Shown here: positions 1-5,322 of the stretch, piece by piece
Position numbering within the stretch: the first letter of the stretch is position 1
Layout: each line of letters starts with the position of its first letter
Program-made: the position numbers and the translations under genes
DNA from: Bacillota bacterium
Lineage (GTDB): Bacteria > Bacillota_A > Clostridia > Lachnospirales > Lachnospiraceae
Length of the DNA stretch: 6,381 nt
Assembly: GCA_023443925.1 (NCBI GenBank)
Contig: JAEZSL010000146.1
Span: 1-6,381 of the forward strand
Direction: 5' to 3'
Notes under the pieces: generated by a model
The model's input: the letters and a program-made list of their open reading frames with translations, nothing else
Database searches by the model: none
Told to the model about the DNA's origin: nothing

Positions 1-148
1 TCCATATAGTCTTAAGTTCTTCATAGTTTAAACTCTTTAAATACTCCAGAAGAACTTCCGTTTTCTCCTGGAATAAAGGGAGTTGTCTATAATTAAGGGT
101 ATCTGTATCGGATTTCATTTTTTTCGCTGGTGATATAATAATTCTCAT
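1..148 (-). CDS. yaaA: YaaA family peroxide-stress protein (UPF0246/DUF328), N-terminal part only
   Basis: The first 49 codons of a minus-strand gene whose remainder lies beyond the left edge. The protein begins MRIIISPAKKM, the N-terminal signature of the YaaA family (E. coli YaaA begins MLILISPAKTL), followed by the expected region around YRQLPLFQEKTEVLLEYL. In E. coli, YaaA is a cytoplasmic protein that limits intracellular iron and DNA damage during peroxide stress, and the family binds DNA; that role is known for the family, not shown here. I chose the ATG at 146-148 because GGAG lies 6 bases upstream of it (155-158). An in-frame ATG at 158-160 overlaps that site and would add MEII. The full-length family is about 250 residues, so roughly four fifths is missing. 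A candidate promoter sits at 177-205. Confidence 0.9.
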   Translation of the reverse strand, partial: MRIIISPAKKMKSDTDTLNYRQLPLFQEKTEVLLEYLKSLNYEELKTIW

Positions 149-176
149 GATTATCTCCATTTTATTTGCTAATACC

Positions 177-205
177 ATTGTAACTATTTTGCAGGAGTTA
201 AACAA
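177..205 (-). promoter_or_regulatory. Candidate SigA promoter of yaaA
   Basis: Read on the minus strand, TTGTTT (200-205) and TACAAT (177-182) are separated by exactly 17 bases. The -10 box has one mismatch to TATAAT; the -35 keeps only the TTG. Predicted start is near 170, giving a leader of about 22 nt that includes the yaaA ribosome binding site. Its -35 box is only 7 bp from the -35 box of the plus-strand promoter at 213-241, so the two face away from each other. Confidence 0.5.
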
Positions 206-212
206 GCCATAG

Positions 213-241
213 TTGACAGAGCTGTATAATTTTGCTATAAT
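213..241 (+). promoter_or_regulatory. Perfect consensus SigA promoter
   Basis: TTGACA (213-218) and TATAAT (236-241) with a 17-base spacer match the housekeeping sigma consensus at all 12 positions. A second TATAAT at 225-230 is too close to the -35 box to serve it. Transcription should start near 248. The next plus-strand gene starts at 640, but a strong terminator lies at 352-403, so the main product should be a short RNA. Confidence 0.8.
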
Positions 242-247
242 CTTGTT

Positions 248-403
248 AACGAGAAAGGCGGGTGCACATAAGTTGGACGATTCTCCGGAACCTGAACAGC
301 GATGTTTTAGAATTTTTCTTTTTAAAATTTTTAACGATATAGATAATATAGGCACATAGCAAAGAACAATTATGTATTGTTCTCTTTGTTGTGTGCTTTT
401 TAT
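248..403 (+). ncRNA. Predicted short transcript of about 155 nt (small RNA or attenuated leader)
   Basis: The unit is bounded by a perfect SigA promoter and a strong intrinsic terminator. I do not recognise it as a known RNA class: no tmRNA, SRP or RNase P motifs, and no M-box or yybP-ykoY core. Visible structure: GAGAA (251-255) can pair with TTCTC (281-285). An AU-rich hairpin can form around 309-331. GCACATA occurs twice (264-270 and 352-358), and either copy can pair with the 3' arm TTGTGTGC (389-396). That gives either a closed rod or a terminator hairpin. A 28-codon TTG-start frame (273-359) lies inside but is weakly supported. It could be a trans-acting small RNA, a 6S-like RNA or a leader that lets some transcription through to the gene at 640. 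Confidence 0.5.
352..403 (+). terminator. Strong intrinsic terminator
   Basis: GCACATAGCAAA (352-363) pairs with TTTGTTGTGTGC (385-396) with two G-U pairs, and AGAACAAT (363-370) can pair with ATTGTTCT (376-383) at the tip, with slight register choice near C384. A run of five T (397-401) followed by AT-only sequence completes it. It ends the transcript that starts near 248. Confidence 0.85.
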
Positions 404-626
404 ATTATATATAAATAATTTAATCATAGGATGTTTAGCTCTGTAAAATGGTGTTCAAAGGCAAATGTTTTACTAATATTAAATTTATAAATACTTAATT
501 ACTTATTTCATTATTCTAATTATTTATTTTAAATACTTATTTATATCCACAAAAAACCAGCCACACCGCATTTTACTCACATTATTTGCCATTAACACAT
601 TCACCGCTAACTTGAAATGATTTAAC
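404..626. other. AT-rich intergenic stretch with no gene seen
   Basis: Very AT-rich, with loosely repeated TACTTATTT words (490-498 and 534-542). I see no credible open frame; the longest start is ATG at 431 with 19 codons and poor initiation context. The transporter gene at 640 must be transcribed from here or by read-through of the terminator at 352-403. The best local promoter candidate is TTCAAA, 17 bases, TATTAA (about 454-482), with 4 of 6 matches in each box, too weak in such AT-rich DNA to call. Confidence 0.5.
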
Positions 627-632
627 AGGAGG
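627..632 (+). promoter_or_regulatory. Ribosome binding site fixing a TTG start
   Basis: AGGAGG, a full match to the Shine-Dalgarno core, ends 7 bases before the TTG at 640-642. No ATG or GTG lies at a better distance in this frame, so it decides the TTG start of the transporter gene. Confidence 0.9.
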
Positions 633-639
633 TTATTTT

Positions 640-1980
640 TTGTCAGACGATAATTTATTATGGCTATTTTTATTGCAACTTGTATTTATCTTACTTAATG
701 CAATCTTTGCTTGTGCGGAGATCGCTGTTATCACAATGAATGATAACAAGCTGGCGAAACTTTCCGCTGCGGGAGATAAACGCGCGATACGGCTTACGAA
801 GCTTACCGAGCAGCCTGCACGTTTCCTGGCAACAATACAGGTCGGTATTACATTAGTAAATCTTTTGAGCAGTGCCGTGGCTTCGGGAAACTTTTCGGAC
901 AAACTGACCAAATGGTTTATGGATATCGGTATTAATCTTTCCCCTTCCATACTTGATGCAATCTCTGTAGCTATTATAACAGTTGCCTTAACTTACTTTA
1001 CCGTATTACTGGGTGAGTTGATTCCAAAGAGAATCGCCATGAAAAAGGCAGAACAGCTGGCCCTTGGAATGTCCAGGCTGATTTATATGCTATCCCGGTT
1101 ATTCGCACCTGCCGTATGGTTTTTTACCGTATCGGCTAACAGTTTATTACGATTAATGGGGATTGACCCAAACAGCGAAGAAAATGAAAACGCAGAAGAA
1201 GAAATACGGATGCTGCTGGATGCAGGAAAAGAAAACGGCTCAATACAGGCTGATGAAAAGAATATGATTCAGAATATATTCGAATTTGATGATATATCTG
1301 CCGCAGAAATCATGACTCACCGTACCGAAGTATCTATGTTATGGCTTGATGAAACAGATGAACAGTGGTTCCAAACAATTACCGAAAGCAAACACTCCAT
1401 CTACCCGATCTGTTCCGACAGCCCGGATAATATTATCGGAGTTTTATATGTAAAAGATTACTTCCGGCTAAACGAAAAATCCCGGGAAGAAATCATGACA
1501 CATGCCGTACAGCAAGCTTATTTTATACCGGAAACGGTTCGTGCGGATGTTTTGTTCCGGAATATGAAAACTACCCGTAATCATTTTGCCGTAGTTATCG
1601 ATGAGTACGGCGGTATGAGTGGTATAATTACAATGAACGATCTACTGGAGCAGCTGGTAGGTGATCTTGAGGATGACCATACGGTTCCGGTGGAAAAACC
1701 TTTAATTGAAAGAATTGATTCAAATACCTGGAGCATACAGGGTACGGCACCGTTGGATGATGTAGCCCTGATGCTTGGTGTGAATCTTCCTTATGATGAT
1801 TATGACACCTTTGGCGGTATGGTCTTTGGCTTATTAGGCAGTGTACCTAGTGACGACAGCACCCCTGAACTGGAAGAATACGGATTACAGATAAGAATTA
1901 CGAAAATAAAAGAACGCAGACTTGAGAGTGCTGTGGTTTACGTAACCGATCCCCAGGAAAAGGATAATGCTGATGACTAG
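640..1980 (+). CDS. CNNM/CorC (HlyC/CorC, TlyC-like) family membrane protein, probable Mg2+ or other cation efflux/homeostasis
   Basis: A 446-residue protein with the usual three-part build of the family. Residues 1-180 are the DUF21/CNNM membrane domain, with hydrophobic spans near 5-30, 64-82, 104-124 and 145-170. It carries the conserved TIQVGITL (65-72) and GELIPKR (125-131) motifs. Residues about 205-340 hold a CBS pair, opening with IMTHRTEV (224-231) and ending in EYGGMSGIITMNDLLEQLVGD (322-342). Residues about 350-438 form the CorC_HlyC domain with YDTFGGMVFGLLG (388-400). Length is normal for the family and nothing is broken. Relatives are often named hemolysins, but characterised members act in Mg2+ or Co2+ export; the substrate cannot be read from sequence. 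It starts at TTG, fixed by AGGAGG at 627-632. It stands alone on its strand and ends 51 bases before a two-way terminator. Confidence 0.93.
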   Translation: MSDDNLLWLFLLQLVFILLNAIFACAEIAVITMNDNKLAKLSAAGDKRAIRLTKLTEQPARFLATIQVGITLVNLLSSAVASGNFSDKLTKWFMDIGINLSPSILDAISVAIITVALTYFTVLLGELIPKRIAMKKAEQLALGMSRLIYMLSRLFAPAVWFFTVSANSLLRLMGIDPNSEENENAEEEIRMLLDAGKENGSIQADEKNMIQNIFEFDDISAAEIMTHRTEVSMLWLDETDEQWFQTITESKHSIYPICSDSPDNIIGVLYVKDYFRLNEKSREEIMTHAVQQAYFIPETVRADVLFRNMKTTRNHFAVVIDEYGGMSGIITMNDLLEQLVGDLEDDHTVPVEKPLIERIDSNTWSIQGTAPLDDVALMLGVNLPYDDYDTFGGMVFGLLGSVPSDDSTPELEEYGLQIRITKIKERRLESAVVYVTDPQEKDNADD

Positions 1981-2030
1981 ATACGGCACATAAATAATTA
2001 AAATTTTATTTAATTTCATAATAAAATACA

Positions 2031-2078
2031 AAAAAGGATGGGTTTCAGGCATTAGCTTGAATTCCATCCCTTTATTGT
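2031..2078. terminator. Two-way intrinsic terminator between convergent genes
   Basis: GGATGG (2036-2041) pairs with CCATCC (2064-2069); inside, TTCA (2044-2047) pairs with TGAA (2058-2061). Read on the minus strand the stem is followed by TTTTTT (2030-2035), a strong signal for transcripts arriving from 2460. Read on the plus strand the tail is CTTTATT, weaker, and would end the transporter mRNA. It suits the convergent genes on both sides, with the minus direction better served. Confidence 0.75.
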
Positions 2079-2101
2079 TCCACCTGTTTTTTACCATCTT
2101 T

Positions 2102-2153
2102 CATGAGATTATCACATGAGATCATCTCATGTGATCGTATCATGAGATCATAA
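2102..2153. repeat. Four tandem 13-bp repeats forming a palindrome
   Basis: Four abutting units, each opening CATGAGAT or CATGTGAT: CATGAGATTATCA (2102-2114), CATGAGATCATCT (2115-2127), CATGTGATCGTAT (2128-2140) and CATGAGATCATAA (2141-2153). Because the unit contains near-complementary halves, the middle two form a perfect inverted repeat: ATCACATGAGAT (2111-2122), a C, then ATCTCATGTGAT (2124-2135). The repeat lies between the stop of the cysteine-rich protein gene and its terminator, so it would be transcribed in that 3' UTR. No T-run follows on either strand, so it is not itself a terminator. Confidence 0.9.
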
Positions 2154-2238
2154 ATGCTCATCCAGCTGAGGTAATATGCGCCAGCATCAGAAAGTTTAAC
2201 ATATATTCCTCATACTTGTTCACTCTGCGGTAAATCGA

Positions 2239-2460
2239 TTAAACTAATTCTTTCTTTTTTCTGAAAAACTCCGCAAAACTTTCAATCGTAAATTCTTTCA
2301 ACTGTGATAAATCCTCATCGACCAGACGAAAGAAACAGCCTGGTATTTCTCCTGCTTTCAGATTTTTTTGAATACAGGGATCACAGCCCAGATCGTGATT
2401 ACTGGGATGTAACTTGCATTCTTTATCCCTGCAGGTGCAAAAATGCTTTTGATCTTCCAT
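2239..2460 (-). CDS. Small cysteine-rich protein, DUF6485-like, possible metal binding
   Basis: A 73-residue cytoplasmic-looking protein without signal peptide or membrane span. Cysteines and histidines cluster in the first 42 residues: C8, C10, C15, H18, H22, C26, C29 and C42. The pattern CxC, CxxHPxNH, GCxxC, then KNLKAGEIPGCFF resembles the small DUF6485 proteins common in anaerobic Clostridia. Their function is unknown to me; the spacing suggests a zinc or iron site, which is inference. The C-terminal part (about 46-73) is charged and probably helical, ending in KKKELV. The ribosome binding site is weak (AGG about 9 bases ahead of the ATG). A good promoter lies at 2526-2554. The esterase gene upstream on the same strand has no clear terminator, so some read-through is possible. 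Confidence 0.8.
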   Translation of the reverse strand: MEDQKHFCTCRDKECKLHPSNHDLGCDPCIQKNLKAGEIPGCFFRLVDEDLSQLKEFTIESFAEFFRKKKELV

Positions 2461-2525
2461 GGTATCTGCCTACTTTCTTCTTTATATCATAATAAAATAT
2501 CATAATGAAAAATCCGTTAATCCAC

Positions 2526-2554
2526 ATTAGATCTATGTAGTTCTCTACTGACAA
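2526..2554 (-). promoter_or_regulatory. Candidate SigA promoter of the small cysteine-rich protein gene
   Basis: On the minus strand TTGTCA (2549-2554) and TCTAAT (2526-2531) are 17 bases apart, each with one mismatch to consensus. The predicted start near 2519 gives a leader of about 59 nt. The spacer holds a small inverted repeat, GTAG-N4-CTAC (2537-2548), which may be chance. Confidence 0.6.
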
Positions 2555-2601
2555 TTTTAAGTTTCACCAGTAAATTAATTGCAAATAATAAGTAAATAAG
2601 C

Positions 2602-3573
2602 TTATGCCAATATATGCTTTTTAAGCCATTTATCTGCCAGTTCCGGCCAGTCTGCTACTTCCTCGTTGGGCTGCCTTCCACTGCCGCTGTCCTCACTCTC
2701 ATCAAAGCGTTTCAACAGATCGGCTTTTGCGTCTTCAGCCATAATAATATCCCCGGATTTCACTTTCTCTAAAATATTATGAATTTGTTCCAAAGTATAA
2801 GGTTCGCCGAATTCAGCCTTTGCCCATGTCTCATCCGCTAAGGATAAGCCATGAGGACCTTCCGTAAAAACATGAAGTGCAAACAAAATCCCCTGTTTTC
2901 TTAAAGCTTCCGCAAAAAGGTAGCTGTTTTCCGCCGGAACCAGCATATCCGTGGCTGTCAGCCATAGGAAACAGGGCGGGGTATTTTTTGTAACCTGCTT
3001 ATCTAAAGACATATACTCCAGTTCTTCCTGGGTGGCATCCTCTCCTAATAAAGTCAGGAAGGAATCCCGGTGTGCCATTTCCCCTGAAGAAATAACAGGA
3101 TAGGATAATATAGCAGCATCCGGACGGTTGGAAATACCTGCATATGCTTCTTTATCCTCTATTATATCTTCATGGTGAACACAGATACTGGCACAAAGAT
3201 GGCCTCCGGCCGAAAAGCCGCACAAAGCAAGCTTATCCGGTTTGACACCATAGCTATCCGCATTTTTACGTATCAAACGGATTGCTCTTGAGATATCTTT
3301 TAACGGCTGAAGCTTTAAAGGATCTTTCTTTAATAAATTCGTTGTATAGGTAAGTACAAATGCATTATAACCTTTATCATAAAATTTCTTTGCTACAATT
3401 TCTCCTTCTGTGGGAGATACCATACAATATCCGCCTCCGGGTACAACCAGCATGCAGGGTCTTATTTTCTCTCCTTCTTCATGCAGATAACTGACCAGAT
3501 TTGGTACAAAACCAAATGACATGGAATACCGGTACTCTCCTTCTTCCCATAGGTTTATCCTTTCTTTTATCAT
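2602..3573 (-). CDS. Alpha/beta-hydrolase, acetyl-esterase/BD-FAE-type carboxylesterase
   Basis: A 323-residue cytoplasmic hydrolase of the esterase/lipase (Aes, BD-FAE) group. The oxyanion-hole motif is PGGGY (45-49), the variant usual in this branch in place of HGGG. The nucleophile elbow is GFSAGG (119-124) with Ser121; the acid is probably Asp209 in TATDMLVP and the base His241 in GPHGLSL. So the triad is complete. No signal peptide is seen, so it should act inside the cell, probably on acetylated sugars or short oligosaccharides; the substrate is inferred from the family only. Residues about 268-303 look like a charged, low-complexity insertion before the usual C-terminal WPELADKWLKK, making it longer than many relatives. 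The start is well supported by GGGAGGG about 7 bases upstream. It is transcribed towards the cysteine-rich gene, and a candidate promoter lies at 3785-3812. Confidence 0.88.
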   Translation of the reverse strand: MIKERINLWEEGEYRYSMSFGFVPNLVSYLHEEGEKIRPCMLVVPGGGYCMVSPTEGEIVAKKFYDKGYNAFVLTYTTNLLKKDPLKLQPLKDISRAIRLIRKNADSYGVKPDKLALCGFSAGGHLCASICVHHEDIIEDKEAYAGISNRPDAAILSYPVISSGEMAHRDSFLTLLGEDATQEELEYMSLDKQVTKNTPPCFLWLTATDMLVPAENSYLFAEALRKQGILFALHVFTEGPHGLSLADETWAKAEFGEPYTLEQIHNILEKVKSGDIIMAEDAKADLLKRFDESEDSGSGRQPNEEVADWPELADKWLKKHILA

Positions 3574-3778
3574 CTTCTTACCCTCCCTTTGATAATTACA
3601 TAGCTGTAAAATCAGATTATTTTAATGAAATATCTTTTACCTGGCAGTATAAAAGCAATAAAATCAGTTTATATCGTTTAAACAACTGTCCCGTATTGTT
3701 TCAATCGGTAAATCATCCTGCTGATGGTGCTCAATTACTTAATTTTCAACTTATTGCCAAGTAAAAAATATACATACT
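3574..3778 (-). other. Possible 205-nt leader of the esterase mRNA
   Basis: If the promoter at 3785-3812 is used, this becomes an unusually long 5' UTR. I see no known riboswitch. Local structure includes CAGTT/AACTG arms (minus strand, within 3667-3690) around TTTAAA. No open frame with a credible start is present. A nearer promoter cannot be excluded, for example TTGAAA, 17 bases, TTAAAC, but its -10 is poor. Confidence 0.3.
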
Positions 3779-3784
3779 ATGATA

Positions 3785-3812
3785 ATTATAACAAATTCGA
3801 ATTGAAAATCAA
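3785..3812 (-). promoter_or_regulatory. Candidate SigA promoter of the esterase gene
   Basis: On the minus strand, TTGATT (3807-3812), a 16-base spacer and a perfect TATAAT (3785-3790). The spacer contains the perfect 10-bp palindrome AATTCGAATT (3794-3803), a possible operator. The start would be near 3778, far from the ATG at 3573. The tandem repeats at 3818-3887 sit directly behind the -35 box. Confidence 0.5.
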
Positions 3813-3817
3813 TTTAA

Positions 3818-3887
3818 TTCTATTGTCCGTCTTTTAAAAAACTCTATTGTCCACCTATTAAAAACTCTATCGCCAGTCTATTAAAAC
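3818..3887. repeat. Three tandem 23-24 bp repeats with helically phased half-sites
   Basis: Three abutting diverged units (3818-3841, 3842-3864, 3865-3887), each of the form CTCTATTGTCC, a variable pair, CTATTAAAAA. Within them the word CTAT (once CTTT) begins at 3820, 3831, 3844, 3855, 3867 and 3878, so steps are 11, 13, 11, 12 and 11 bp. That near-helical spacing of direct half-sites is the form of OmpR/PhoB-family operators. The array begins 7 bp beyond the esterase -35 box and ends at the terminator of the two-component operon, whose T-run it overlaps. The repeats are seen; the binding role is inference. Confidence 0.75.
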
Positions 3888-3918
3888 AGATGTGAAGATC
3901 GACTTTCACACCTGTTTT
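3881..3918 (-). terminator. Intrinsic terminator of the two-component operon
   Basis: On the minus strand the arm CAGGTGTGAAAG (3903-3914) pairs with CTTCACATCTG (3887-3897), with one G-U pair and one bulged A, around a 5-base loop. TTTTAA follows. It starts 10 bases past the histidine kinase stop. The plus strand also has TTTT (3915-3918), but no gene points into it from that side. Confidence 0.85.
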
Positions 3919-3924
3919 ACCATC

Positions 3925-5322
3925 TTATTCAGAGCTGGCTGCCGGGGGTATCGACTCCGTTATGGGAAGGGTCAGGATTACAGAAGTACCTTTTCCGTAA
4001 TCACTATCAATTTGCATGGTTCCCTTGTGCAGGTCCATGATTTTCTTGGATATTGCCAAGCCCAGTCCGGCACCTATGGACTTGGGATCCGTCTTATAAA
4101 AGGAATCCATGATGTGTGTTAAATCCTGACTGGCAATGCCAATGCCTTCATCCTCAACTTTAATCACTACTTCATTCTGCTTAACCGTCTGAACAATATG
4201 TATTACCTTCTCCTCATCGGAAAATTTTATAGCATTATCCAGAATATTTAAAAGCACCTGTTTAAGCTTATCCGGATCGGCCAGTATCGTTACCGGCATA
4301 ATATCAACTCGGATTTGAAGCAGCTTGTCTTCGGTTTTTTTATGTAACTGATATACTACCTCCTGTATCAGAATCTCCACGGGAAAGACTGTTAATACCA
4401 GTTCCATCCGCTCAGACTGATACCTGGAGAAGTCCAGCAGGTTTTCAACCAGACCAATCATCCGGTCGGCTTCCTTATTTATTATGTTGAGGCCGAATTC
4501 CCGCTCTTCCTCCGTTAAACCTTCCGGGGAAATTAAAGTCTCAATCCAGCCTTTTATTCCCGTAAGAGGTGTTCTGAGTTCATGACTGATGGATGAGATA
4601 AAATCATTCTTTAACCGGTCCGCCTTAACAATTTCATCTCCCATCTCGTTTAATCTACCTGCTAATTCACCCAGTTCGCCGGGGTATTTTCTCTGGAGCT
4701 TGCTCTTATACTTCCCCTCTGCCATTTTACGGGTAAAAACCATAATCTCCTTTAATGGTTTTACAATTGAATTACCCAGCTCCAGGCTGACTAAAAAGAC
4801 AATAAAAGCTACTGCCGTGCAGATTATCAGACCGTATCCCATAAGATTTTGGAGCAGATCCTTTACCTTGTTTAACGAGGTCAGATATCTCAATACTCCT
4901 ACAACCTGACCTTTAAACTCCAAAGGTATGTAATATGCCAGTACTTTCTCATTCGTAATCTCATTTTTCTCAATTTTATAAACGGGCTTATATTCCAGTA
5001 CGGACGGATCAATGGGATAAGTCACCTGATCATAAAAGCCTGAAGAAGACTGTATCAGCTCACCTTTCCGGCTTAAAAGCTGCAATTCTCCGTCTTTATA
5101 CCGGTAGCTTTTTATGATTTGGCCGCTGTATTCCCTCAGTCTGTTATAATTAAAATCCATTTCATTTTGTAAAACCGGACTAACCCCTTCCGCGTAGGTC
5201 TGAAACGTATCCGCAATGGTGCGGTAATAATACCTGGACAGTCCAAAACCAAAACCAGCCATGGCTAGTCCTAAGGTAAGTAATATTATTATCATAAAGT
5301 ATAGAGTTATTTTTTGCTTCAT
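3925..5322 (-). CDS. Membrane sensor histidine kinase (HAMP-HisKA-HATPase_c)
   Basis: A 465-residue sensor kinase of the PhoR/ResE/WalK type that should autophosphorylate and pass phosphate to its partner regulator. In order: a membrane span (about 4-28); an extracellular sensor region of about 130 residues (30-158), perhaps a Cache/PAS-like fold by its strand-rich pattern; a second span (161-182); a HAMP domain (184-238, with the IVKPL signature); HisKA with SHELRTP and phospho-accepting His247; then the ATPase domain. That domain has the N box NILDNA (Asn363), G1 DEGIGI (391-396), F408 and G2 GAGLGL (417-422). All catalytic motifs are present and length is normal. The ATG overlaps the regulator stop as ATGA (5319-5322), which implies translational coupling. 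The signal sensed cannot be told from sequence. The terminator at 3887-3914 ends the operon here. Confidence 0.95.
   Translation of the reverse strand: MKQKITLYFMIIILLTLGLAMAGFGFGLSRYYYRTIADTFQTYAEGVSPVLQNEMDFNYNRLREYSGQIIKSYRYKDGELQLLSRKGELIQSSSGFYDQVTYPIDPSVLEYKPVYKIEKNEITNEKVLAYYIPLEFKGQVVGVLRYLTSLNKVKDLLQNLMGYGLIICTAVAFIVFLVSLELGNSIVKPLKEIMVFTRKMAEGKYKSKLQRKYPGELGELAGRLNEMGDEIVKADRLKNDFISSISHELRTPLTGIKGWIETLISPEGLTEEEREFGLNIINKEADRMIGLVENLLDFSRYQSERMELVLTVFPVEILIQEVVYQLHKKTEDKLLQIRVDIMPVTILADPDKLKQVLLNILDNAIKFSDEEKVIHIVQTVKQNEVVIKVEDEGIGIASQDLTHIMDSFYKTDPKSIGAGLGLAISKKIMDLHKGTMQIDSDYGKGTSVILTLPITESIPPAASSE

Noticed and set aside
45..148. Upstream in-frame ATG (158-160) as the yaaA start
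   Set aside because: It overlaps the GGAG that serves the ATG at 146-148, and the family N-terminus begins at the downstream Met.
213..241. PerR/Fur-type operator near yaaA
   Set aside because: The TATAAT words at 225 and 236 are direct repeats; the 7-1-7 inverted repeat of a Per box is absent.
248..403. M-box or yybP-ykoY metal riboswitch for the transporter gene
   Set aside because: The conserved cores of these classes are not visible, and the terminator lies 236 bp ahead of the gene.
633..950. Minus-strand open frame of 105 codons
   Set aside because: It lies wholly antisense to the well-supported CNNM/CorC gene, has no recognisable motif and looks like a shadow of that gene.
1885..2097. 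Minus-strand open frame of 70 codons with a hydrophobic stretch
   Set aside because: It runs through the two-way terminator and into the antisense of the transporter's 3' end, and has no ribosome binding site. The hydrophobicity comes from AT-rich sequence.
2304..2492. Plus-strand open frame of 62 codons
   Set aside because: It is antisense to the cysteine-rich protein gene, whose CxC/HPxNH/GCxxC pattern is clearly the real product.
3501..3764. Plus-strand open frame of 87 codons
   Set aside because: It begins inside the antisense of the esterase and continues through intergenic DNA; no initiation site or family resemblance.
3818..3887. CRISPR array
   Set aside because: The units abut with no unique spacers, are diverged, and number only three; no cas gene is present.
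3892..4122. Plus-strand open frame of 76 codons
   Set aside because: It is antisense to the ATPase domain of the histidine kinase and starts inside the operon terminator.
4589..4909. Plus-strand open frame of 106 codons
   Set aside because: It is antisense to the HAMP/HisKA part of the kinase, with no start signal and no motif.
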